Below are positions 1 through 5,629 of a stretch of 8,018 bases of DNA, piece after piece. Source of the stretch: Deltaproteobacteria bacterium UBA2385. Its GTDB lineage: Bacteria > Myxococcota_A > UBA796 > UBA2385. The translations under genes and the position numbers were made by a program. Position 1 is the stretch's first letter. Every line of letters begins with the position of its first letter. The stretch spans positions 1-8,018 of the forward strand of contig DDSR01000052.1 in assembly GCA_002343455.1 (NCBI GenBank). The letters are read 5' to 3'. A model generated the notes under the pieces. That model had not been told where the DNA came from. It ran no database searches and saw nothing but the letters and a program-made list of their open reading frames with translations.

Positions 1-18
1 CCCGAATACACCCCTCCC

Positions 19-912
19 ATGCCCACCCTGCACGCCATCATCCCCGAGACCCTCGCCCCCGAGCGCGTCGACCGCGTCGCGCTCGGCCTCTTCGCCGCCC
101 TCGCCAGCCTCTCCCAGGCCCGCAAGCTGGCCCGCAAGGGGGCGCTGCGCCTGGACGGGCTGGCCGTGCCTCCGATGACCACCGCCCTACCGGGGCAGCT
201 CATGGAGGTCGATCTGCCCGACCCTCCTCCGCCACGCTTCGAGATCCCCCTCGAAATCCTGCACGTCGACGACTGGCTGGCCGTGGTCTACAAGCCCGCG
301 GGGCTGATCACCAGCGGTCCCCGCCTTCGCACATTGGCCCACGCCCTGCCGGCCCTGCTGCCGCCCTCGCCCCTGCCTGACGCGATGGCCAGCGCGCACC
401 CGGTCCACCGGCTCGATGCGCGGGTGCAGGGGCCGGTGCTCTGTGCGCGCACCCGCGGGGCGGCGATGGAGCTGGGCCGAGCCTTCCAGGAGGGGCGGGT
501 CGAGAAGCGCTACCGGGCGCTGGTGGTCGGAGCGCTTCAGGGCGAGGGTGAGGTGGAACTACCGGTAGAGAGCAAACCCTCCCGCACCCGCTGGCGCAGC
601 GTCGAGGTGATGGAGGCCCCGATGACGGGCTTCCTGACGACGGTGGACCTCTGGCCGCTCACCGGGAGGCGCCACCAGCTCCGCCAGCACCTCGCCAGCC
701 TGGGGCACCCGGTCCTGGGCGACGGGCGCTATGCGGGCGGGCTGCCCGTGCTGCGCAGCCAGGGACTGATGCTGGCGGCGGTGGAGATCGGCCTGGACCA
801 CCCCGGAACCGGCGAGGAGCTGCGCATCGAGGTGCCCGAGCCGGCGCGCTTCGTGGCCTTTCGCGAGCGAGCGCGGCGGCGGATGCTGCGGCTCAGCCCT
901 TCTCCCGCATGA
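19..912 (+). CDS. RluA-family RNA pseudouridine synthase
   Basis: This 297-residue protein should isomerise specific uridines in rRNA or tRNA to pseudouridine in the cytoplasm. Residues about 29-66 look like an S4 RNA-binding domain (SLSQARKLARKG...LDG). The catalytic domain starts near residue 76 with the family-typical pattern ending YKPAGL (91-96). The active-site stretch is HRLDARVQG at 130-138, with D133 as the expected catalytic aspartate. The C-terminal RNA-contact motif is TGRRHQLRQHL (215-225), followed by GHPVLGDGRY. The usual active-site form is HRLDxxTSG; here Thr-Ser is replaced by Val-Gln. The ATG at 19 lacks a clear Shine-Dalgarno sequence, and the frame is open to the window edge, so the true start may lie upstream. 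The last 20 bp overlap the 3' end of lpxD on the other strand. The family call is firm; the target (RluA, RluC, RluD or TruC type) cannot be assigned, so no symbol is given. Confidence 0.9.
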   Translation: MPTLHAIIPETLAPERVDRVALGLFAALASLSQARKLARKGALRLDGLAVPPMTTALPGQLMEVDLPDPPPPRFEIPLEILHVDDWLAVVYKPAGLITSGPRLRTLAHALPALLPPSPLPDAMASAHPVHRLDARVQGPVLCARTRGAAMELGRAFQEGRVEKRYRALVVGALQGEGEVELPVESKPSRTRWRSVEVMEAPMTGFLTTVDLWPLTGRRHQLRQHLASLGHPVLGDGRYAGGLPVLRSQGLMLAAVEIGLDHPGTGEELRIEVPEPARFVAFRERARRRMLRLSPSPA

Positions 913-1867
913 TCGCCCGCACCAGCTCGGGCAGTCGCGGCAGCACGGCGTAGACCCGCCGGGCCACCCTCAGCGGCATCGCCGGCGAGCCGAGCACGGC
1001 CTCTCCCGGCGGCACGTCGCGGCCGACACCGGACTGTCCGGCGACCATGGCCCCCGCGCCGATCTCCCGGTGTTCGGCGACCCCGGCCTGGCCTCCGAGC
1101 ATGGCGCCGTCGCCGACCTTGACGCCCCCGGCGAGGCCGACCTGGGCGGCGAGCACGGCGCCCCGGCCGATCTGTACGTTGTGCCCGACCATGACGAGGC
1201 CGTCGAGCTTGCTGCCGTCACCGATGCGGGTGGCCTCCAGGAAGGCGCGGTCGATGACGCAGTTGGGGCCGATCTCGACGTCGTCGCCGACGATGACGCG
1301 GCCGACCTGGGGGACCTTCTGCGGGCCCTTGGGGTCCGACTGGTAGCGGAAGCCGTCGGCCCCGAGGACGGCCCCGGCGTGGATGCGGCAGCGATCGCCG
1401 ACGATGGTGCCGGGGTAGAGCACGACGTTGGGGTAGAGGACGGTCCCCGCGCCGACCTGGCACCAGGCGCCGACGAAGGCCCCGGCGTGAACGGCGGAGG
1501 AGACGCCCAGGATGGCCGAGGGGTGAACGGTGGCGGTGGGGTGGACGAAGGTCTCGACCCAGGTGGAGGGGGCCGGCTGGTCGACGTCGACGCCGCGCGG
1601 CTGCTCCAGCAGGCCGTCGACCTCCGGGAAGAGCTGGGCGAGCAGCCTGGCGAAGGCCCGGGCCGGATTGGCGACCACCACGCAGGTCCGACCCGGCAGC
1701 GCCTCGCGCACGAGCAGGACGCCGGCCTTGTTGTCCTCGGGCACCTTGCCCTCGGCGAAGGCGAGCTCGTGGCGCTCGGCGCTGTCCAGGGGGCCGACCC
1801 CCGAGATGGAGCGGTCGGCTCCGACCAGGCGACCGCCCACCAGCGCGGCGACCTGGGCGGCGGTCAC
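893..1867 (-). CDS. lpxD: UDP-3-O-acylglucosamine N-acyltransferase LpxD
   Basis: LpxD adds the second, N-linked acyl chain (from acyl-ACP) to UDP-3-O-acylglucosamine in lipid A synthesis, working as a cytoplasmic trimer. The protein has 324 residues (E. coli 341). Residues 1-80 form the LpxD N-terminal domain (AAQVAALVGGRLVG, GVGPLDSA, NPARAFARLLAQLF). Residues from about 105 to 295 are hexapeptide repeats of the left-handed beta-helix, including GADGFRY (169-175) and VEIGPNCVIDRA. The catalytic histidine is H229 in MVGHNVQIG, matching E. coli His239; H266 aligns with E. coli His276. The GTG start at 1867 was chosen because it overlaps the asnS stop as GTGA and begins the recognisable domain; the longer open frame to 2011 only reads asnS out of frame. 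The N-terminal domain is shorter than usual and lacks the NPKY motif after LAF. The C-terminal helical tail is also short. It lies apart from the usual fabZ/lpxA neighbours, so a second lpxD copy elsewhere is possible. Confidence 0.92.
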   Translation of the reverse strand: MTAAQVAALVGGRLVGADRSISGVGPLDSAERHELAFAEGKVPEDNKAGVLLVREALPGRTCVVVANPARAFARLLAQLFPEVDGLLEQPRGVDVDQPAPSTWVETFVHPTATVHPSAILGVSSAVHAGAFVGAWCQVGAGTVLYPNVVLYPGTIVGDRCRIHAGAVLGADGFRYQSDPKGPQKVPQVGRVIVGDDVEIGPNCVIDRAFLEATRIGDGSKLDGLVMVGHNVQIGRGAVLAAQVGLAGGVKVGDGAMLGGQAGVAEHREIGAGAMVAGQSGVGRDVPPGEAVLGSPAMPLRVARRVYAVLPRLPELVRAIMREKG

Positions 1868-3186
1868 GGGGTCAGCCGGCTGATGGTGCGCGGGAAGGGG
1901 ATGGTCTCGCGGATGTGGTGGATGCCGCAGACCCAGGTGACGAACCGTTCGAGGCCCATGCCGAAGCCACCGTGGGGGACGGTGCCGTAGCGCCGGAGGT
2001 CCAGGAACCACTCGAAGTACTCCTGGGGCAGCTTGTGCTCCTGGATCTTGTGGAGCAGCACGTCGAGGCTGTCCTCGCGCTGGCCGCCGCCGATGACCTC
2101 GCCGTAGCCCTCGGGCGCGAGCACGTCGACGCCGAGCACCCGGGCGGGGTTCTCGGGGTTCTCCTTCATGTAGAAGGCCTTGACCGCGGTGGGGTATCCG
2201 TAGACCATGATCGGCCGGTCGAACTGCTGGGTGAGGACGGTCTCGTGCGGGCTGCCGAAGTCGTCGTCGGGCTCGACCGGCTCGCCCAGCTCGGCCAGCA
2301 TGCGACAGGCCTCGTCGTAGCTGATGCGCGGGAAGGGCTTCTGGACGGCCTCGAGCTTGGAGATGTCACGTTCGAGCTCGACGAGGTGCTGTCGGCCGTG
2401 CTCGAGCACGTACTGTACACACTCGACCATGAAGTCCTCGGCGGTGTCCATGATGTCTTCGAGGTCGGCGAAGGCGATCTCGGGCTCGACCATCCAGAAC
2501 TCGGTCAGGTGACGCCGGGTGCCGCTCTTCTCGGCCCGGAAGGTGGGACCGAAACAGTAGGTCTTGCCGAAGGCGAGCGCCCCGGCCTCCTGGTAGAGCT
2601 GGCCGGACTGGGTCAGGTAGGCGGGCTTGCCGAAGTACTCGGTCTCGAAGAGGGTGCTGGTGCCCTCGCAGGCGTTGGGCGTGAAGATGGGCGAGTCCAT
2701 CAGCATGTAGCCGCGGCTGTCGAAGTAGTTGCGGATGGCCTGCACCGAGAGGTGCCGGATGCGCATGATCGCCTGCTGGCGCCGGCTGCGAAGCCAGAGG
2801 TGGCGGTGGTTGTGCAGGAAGTCGGTGCCGTGCTCTTTGGGGCCGATCGGGTAGCCCTCGGCGCACTGGAGGATCTGCACGCTGCTGATCTTCAGCTCGT
2901 AGCCGCCGGGCGCGCGGGCGTCGGCCGAGACGAGGCCGGTCAGGACCAGGGAGGACTCCTGGCCCAGGTGGGTGAGGGCCTCGAAGAGCTCGTCGCCCAG
3001 GTCCTTGCGCATCGCGACGCCCTGGATGATGCCCGTGCCGTCGCGGAGCTGGGGGAAGGCCAGCTTGCCGGAGCTGCGCAGGTTGAAGAGCCAGCCGCGC
3101 AGGGTGACCTGCTGGCCCTCGAAGTCGCCGATTCCGGCGATGGTGGCGAGGGGGGGGGCGTCGGCGGGGAGGCGTTGCTGGGTCAC
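1864..3186 (-). CDS. asnS: Asparaginyl-tRNA synthetase (class IIb)
   Basis: AsnRS charges tRNA-Asn with asparagine in the cytoplasm. The 440-residue protein (E. coli 466) has an N-terminal OB-fold anticodon-binding domain at about 26-106 (VTLRGWLFNLRSSGK) and a class II catalytic core from about 130. Motif 2 is FRAEKSGTRRHLTEFWMVEP (216-235), motif 3 is GGFGMGLERF (406-415), and the protein ends in RETIPFPRT...P. The patterns TEFWMVEPE, VKAFYM and DLRRYGTVPHGGFG separate AsnRS from AspRS. A dedicated AsnRS implies direct charging of tRNA-Asn, although the Asp-tRNA/GatCAB route could coexist. The start is GTG at 3186, with GGAG (minus strand, 3196-3193) six bases upstream. The stop TGA overlaps the lpxD start as GTGA, which suggests translational coupling. 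Its own upstream neighbour, the OmpA-like gene, ends 69 nt away on the same strand, so read-through transcription is possible. All visible motifs are intact. Confidence 0.97.
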   Translation of the reverse strand: MTQQRLPADAPPLATIAGIGDFEGQQVTLRGWLFNLRSSGKLAFPQLRDGTGIIQGVAMRKDLGDELFEALTHLGQESSLVLTGLVSADARAPGGYELKISSVQILQCAEGYPIGPKEHGTDFLHNHRHLWLRSRRQQAIMRIRHLSVQAIRNYFDSRGYMLMDSPIFTPNACEGTSTLFETEYFGKPAYLTQSGQLYQEAGALAFGKTYCFGPTFRAEKSGTRRHLTEFWMVEPEIAFADLEDIMDTAEDFMVECVQYVLEHGRQHLVELERDISKLEAVQKPFPRISYDEACRMLAELGEPVEPDDDFGSPHETVLTQQFDRPIMVYGYPTAVKAFYMKENPENPARVLGVDVLAPEGYGEVIGGGQREDSLDVLLHKIQEHKLPQEYFEWFLDLRRYGTVPHGGFGMGLERFVTWVCGIHHIRETIPFPRTISRLTP

Positions 3187-3255
3187 GGGGAGCTCCGGGG
3201 GAGCCCCTGGTTTAGTCCCGGGGCTCGGCTTCGTCGAGGCCAGGGGGCCTCGGCC
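3187..3255 (-). promoter_or_regulatory. asnS leader with RBS and two competing hairpins
   Basis: This 69-nt gap lies between the OmpA-like stop and the asnS start. On the minus strand GAGCCCC (3226-3220) and GGGGCTC (3207-3201) form a perfect 7-bp stem with a 12-nt loop. The same GGGGCTC can instead pair with GAGCTCC (3195-3189; six Watson-Crick pairs plus one G-U, 5-nt loop), which would bury part of the GGAG ribosome binding site. The two pairings exclude each other. Neither is followed by a T run, so a Rho-independent terminator is not supported. I saw no convincing -10/-35 pair and no T-box-like sequence. In DNA this GC-rich, such complementarity arises easily by chance, so a regulatory role is only a hypothesis. 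Confidence 0.35.
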
Positions 3256-4206
3256 TCAGGGTCCGGTGCTGACGATGACGAACTCGACGCGGCGGTTGTT
3301 GGCCCGACCCTCTTCCGTGCGGTTGGTGTCGATGGGCTTGGTGGGGCCGAAGCCGACGGCGTCCAGGCGGGTGGGGGCGATGCCCCGGTCGACCAGGAAG
3401 GTGCGCACGGACTCGGCGCGGGCCTGGGAGAGGCGGACGTTCCGGTTCTCGTCGCCGACGTTGTCGGTGTGGCCCTCGATGCGGACCTGGAGGCCGGGGT
3501 TGTCGGTCAGCACGCGGGCGACGTCGTCGAGCAGGGCGAAGCTGCTGGACTCCAGCGTGGCGGCGCCGAGGGCGAAGTTGACCTGCTCGGTGATCGCGAT
3601 GCGCTTGCTCTCCAGCACGACCCGCTCGGGCTTGGTGTCGGGGCAGCCGTCCTCGTCCATGTACTGGTTGACGGTCTCGGGCTGGAGCGGGCAGCGGTCG
3701 AGCTCGTCGGCCACGCCGTCCCCGTCGTTGTCGGCGTCGGGGCAGCCGTCGCTGTCCTGGAAGCCGTCGAAGTCCTCGGCCTGGGTCGGGCACTCGTCGA
3801 CGTCGTCCTCGAGGCCGTCCGCGTCGCTGTCCAGGTCGGGGCAGCCGTCCTCGTCACGGTCCTGGTCGAAGTCCTCGGCCTTGCCGGGGCACTTGTCGAT
3901 GTCGTCTTCGATGCCGTCCTGGTCCCCGTCGCCCGGGGCGCAGTCGACCAGCTTGGTGATGGCGAGGTCCGCCTGGGCCAGCGCCTGGTCCAGGTGCCAG
4001 CGGGCGAGGTTGCCGTCGCCGTGCTCGAGGGCCACCTGGGCGAAGTGTTGGTGGGAGCTGACCAGGGCCGACTCCCGCGGGGCGCAGGTGGGGACGTGGC
4101 GGTTCCCGCTGAGCTGGGTGGCGCGCTGCTGGAGCAGCTCGCTGTCGGTGTCGAGGTTCCAGGCGGGCGCGCAGGCCAGCAGCAGGGCGAGGAGGGGCGA
4201 GATCAC
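3256..4206 (-). CDS. OmpA-family lipoprotein with TSP type 3 repeats
   Basis: This 316-residue envelope protein probably links the outer membrane to peptidoglycan. It starts MISPLLALLLAC, a lipoprotein signal with C12 as the acylated cysteine (lipobox L-L-A-C) and Ala at +2, compatible with outer-membrane sorting. Residues about 20-90 are a mainly helical region with no family I recognise. Residues 92-190 hold three 33-residue thrombospondin type 3 units, rich in Asp and carrying paired cysteines (C106/C122, C139/C155, C172/C188); these should bind calcium. Residues about 205-312 are an OmpA-like peptidoglycan-binding domain: IEGHTDN (243-249), RLSQARAESV (258-267) and NNRRVEF (303-309). The two diaminopimelate-contacting residues are present as D248 and R263, spaced 15 apart as in Acinetobacter OmpA. 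No beta-barrel is present. GTG at 4206 was chosen because it overlaps the upstream TGA as GTGA and places the lipobox at the N-terminus; the longer open frame to 4671 is an out-of-frame reading of the neighbour. The specific function is unknown. Confidence 0.9.
   Translation of the reverse strand: MISPLLALLLACAPAWNLDTDSELLQQRATQLSGNRHVPTCAPRESALVSSHQHFAQVALEHGDGNLARWHLDQALAQADLAITKLVDCAPGDGDQDGIEDDIDKCPGKAEDFDQDRDEDGCPDLDSDADGLEDDVDECPTQAEDFDGFQDSDGCPDADNDGDGVADELDRCPLQPETVNQYMDEDGCPDTKPERVVLESKRIAITEQVNFALGAATLESSSFALLDDVARVLTDNPGLQVRIEGHTDNVGDENRNVRLSQARAESVRTFLVDRGIAPTRLDAVGFGPTKPIDTNRTEEGRANNRRVEFVIVSTGP
3637..3933 (-). repeat. Three 33-residue TSP3 calcium-binding repeats (99-bp period)
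   Basis: Within the OmpA-like gene the pattern DxDxDGxxDxxDxCPxxxEDFDxxxDxDGCPD occurs three times, at about residues 92-124, 125-157 and 158-190; the third is the most diverged (PETVNQYMDEDGCPD). The DNA keeps the periodicity: the 20-mer beginning tcggggcagccgtcctcgtc on the plus strand is at both 3638-3657 and 3836-3855, exactly 198 bp apart, and a shorter match lies midway at 3737. This points to tandem duplication of a 99-bp unit. Confidence 0.85.
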
Positions 4207-4637
4207 GGGCTCTCGTCCTCGAAGATCTCGGTGTCGAGCTTCTTCTCTTCGGGAGGAGGAGGCCGGGGCTCGTCGGGCGTGCCCATCACCTCCATCAGCT
4301 CCTGCTCCTCGCCGGGGGCCTCGGGCTCGGGCTCGGGAGCGACCGGCTCGGGCGCCTTCTCTTCGGGGACGACCGCGCTGCCCTCGGCGCCGACGCTGGC
4401 CTGCTTGGCCGCCTGCTCGGCGAAGGTCCGGGCCTGGGCCGCGAGCTGCTCGGCGGCGTGGTAGCGCGCCAGCCCCTGGTTGCGCTGGGCTTCGTCCAGC
4501 CAGGCGCGGGCCATGGTGGCGTCGTGCACGGCCAGCTCGGTGGCCCCGGCGCGCTCGGCGGCGAGCACGGCCTGCTCGGCGTCCATGATGGCCAGGGTGG
4601 ACTTGAGGGCGCAGGCGGTGAGCAGGAGGATGAGCAT
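4203..4637 (-). CDS. Small DUF4398-like lipoprotein with Pro/Glu-rich tail
   Basis: This 144-residue predicted lipoprotein begins MLILLLTAC, with C9 as the acylated cysteine (lipobox L-T-A-C) followed by Ala, which suggests the outer membrane. Residues about 12-82 are alanine-rich and helical, with the look of DUF4398 (AEQAVLAAERAGA, then ARAWLDEAQ, then YHAAEQLAAQARTFAEQAAKQA), a family often seen beside OmpA-domain proteins. Residues about 88-135 are a low-complexity Pro/Glu tail, probably extended. The signal is unusually short and has no Lys or Arg before the hydrophobic stretch. No ATG or GTG lies in frame in the 15 codons upstream that I read, and no clear Shine-Dalgarno is visible, so initiation may be leaderless or weak. 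The stop overlaps the GTG of the OmpA-like gene (GTGA, 4206-4203), so the two form a coupled pair likely acting together in the envelope. The family assignment is from residue pattern only. Confidence 0.75.
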   Translation of the reverse strand: MLILLLTACALKSTLAIMDAEQAVLAAERAGATELAVHDATMARAWLDEAQRNQGLARYHAAEQLAAQARTFAEQAAKQASVGAEGSAVVPEEKAPEPVAPEPEPEAPGEEQELMEVMGTPDEPRPPPPEEKKLDTEIFEDESP

Positions 4638-4723
4638 CGGATCGGCGGTGAGGGGGGTGTCGGCGCAGCATAGCCTGCGGCGAGGGCGCGGTGGCGCGTT
4701 AGCCGGGGGGCTGGAGGGACACG
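4638..4723. promoter_or_regulatory. Divergent intergenic region with RBS for the oxidoreductase
   Basis: This 86-nt region separates divergently transcribed genes and must hold or border their promoters. For the plus-strand gene, GGAGGG at 4713-4718 lies five bases before the ATG at 4724 and is a good ribosome binding site. For the minus-strand lipoprotein, TATGCT (4672-4667 on the minus strand) is a four-of-six match to a -10 box about 29 nt upstream of the start, but no -35 partner is visible at 17-19 nt. The rest is GC-rich without palindromes I can support. Confidence 0.35.
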
Positions 4724-5566
4724 ATGATCGCCTTGCTGGGAACGGGCCTGTTGGGAACGGGCTTCGCGGAGCGGATGCTGGAGCTGGGGCTGCCGCTGCG
4801 CGTCTGGAACCGGAGCGCGGACAAGCTGGCTCCCCTCGTGGAGCGCGGAGCCCAGGAGGCGGCGGATCCAGCGCAGGCGGTCGCGGGGTGCGCGCGGGTG
4901 CACCTGGTGCTCGCCGAGGACGGCGCGGTCGAGTCGGTCCTGGCGCAGGCGGCGGCCGGGCTGATGCCGGGGGCCTGGATCATCGACCACAGCACCACCG
5001 CGCCGGAGCCCACGGCGGCGCGGGCGACGCGGCTGCGGGCACAGGGGCTGCGCTATGTACACGCCCCGGTCTTCATGGCCCCCGAGCACGCGCGGCAGGG
5101 AACCGGCCTGATGCTGCTCTCGGCCCCCGAGGCCGAGCAGGCCGAGCTCACCGAGCTGCTGGCGCCCTTGACGGGCAAGGTCTGGTACCTCGGGCCTCGC
5201 CCGGACCTGGCCGCGGTGCAGAAGCTGATGGGCAACACCATGCTCTTCGTGCTGACCGGGGCGATGGGCGACCTCTTCGCCCTGGGGCGGGCGCAGGGGG
5301 TGGACGAGGCCCAGGTGATGGCCCTCTTCGAGCAGTTCCGGCCGGGTGCCTCGCTGCCCTTCTTCGGCAAGCGCATCCTGGGCGCTTCGCAGCGAGAGGC
5401 GAGCTTCACCTTGACGATGGCTCGCAAGGACCTGCGGCTGGCGCTGGAAGCAGCGGGATCGGAGCTGTCGGTCCTGTCGGGGGTGGCCCAGCAGATGGAC
5501 GAGGCGATCGACGCGGGCAAGGGCGACCGGGACTACGCGGCCTTCGCGGAGCGCACGAGCCGGTAG
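4724..5566 (+). CDS. NAD(P)-dependent oxidoreductase, 3-hydroxyisobutyrate dehydrogenase family
   Basis: This 280-residue cytoplasmic enzyme belongs to the beta-hydroxyacid dehydrogenase family (3-hydroxyisobutyrate, tartronate semialdehyde and glyoxylate/succinic semialdehyde reductases). The N-terminal Rossmann fold has GTGLLGTG (6-13) and WNRS (28-31); the Asn-Arg-Ser after the second strand favours NADP(H). IDHSTTAPEPTAAR (87-100) is the interdomain family motif. The catalytic lysine is K167 in KLMGN, with N171 at +4; many members have Asn at both +3 and +4, and here +3 is Gly. MARKDLRLAL (232-241) is the conserved C-terminal motif. The substrate loop usually read as DAPVSGG is HAPVFMAP here (113-120), so the substrate is probably not 3-hydroxyisobutyrate itself. 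The length is normal, and the ATG at 4724 has a strong ribosome binding site and sits directly before the dinucleotide-binding motif. The substrate is unknown. It is probably monocistronic or loosely linked to the phosphoesterase 63 nt downstream. Confidence 0.88.
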   Translation: MIALLGTGLLGTGFAERMLELGLPLRVWNRSADKLAPLVERGAQEAADPAQAVAGCARVHLVLAEDGAVESVLAQAAAGLMPGAWIIDHSTTAPEPTAARATRLRAQGLRYVHAPVFMAPEHARQGTGLMLLSAPEAEQAELTELLAPLTGKVWYLGPRPDLAAVQKLMGNTMLFVLTGAMGDLFALGRAQGVDEAQVMALFEQFRPGASLPFFGKRILGASQREASFTLTMARKDLRLALEAAGSELSVLSGVAQQMDEAIDAGKGDRDYAAFAERTSR

Positions 5567-5629
5567 GGGCGGCTTGACCCTGACGCGCCGCGTGCAGAGG
5601 CTTGGCCTCCTCTCCGCGACGAGTCCGAC

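Noticed and set aside
1868..2011. A 48-codon N-terminal extension of lpxD
   Set aside because: The extension overlaps the asnS C-terminus out of frame and is Pro/His/Arg-rich. The GTG at 1867 begins the recognisable LpxD domain and overlaps the asnS stop.
1915..4464. An 849-codon plus-strand open frame antisense to asnS and the OmpA-like gene
   Set aside because: Its translation is low-complexity Val/Ala/Gly/Leu with no family motif, while the minus strand has complete conserved proteins. Long antisense frames are expected in DNA this GC-rich.
4207..4671. An N-terminal extension of the OmpA-like protein from 4671
   Set aside because: It reads the DUF4398-like gene out of frame and would bury the lipobox inside the protein.
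5574..5609. TTGACC (5574-5579) as a -35 box and GAGGC-TTG-GCCTC (5597-5609) as a terminator hairpin before the phosphoesterase gene
   Set aside because: No -10-like hexamer lies 16-18 nt after TTGACC, and the hairpin has only five pairs, a 3-nt loop and no T run.
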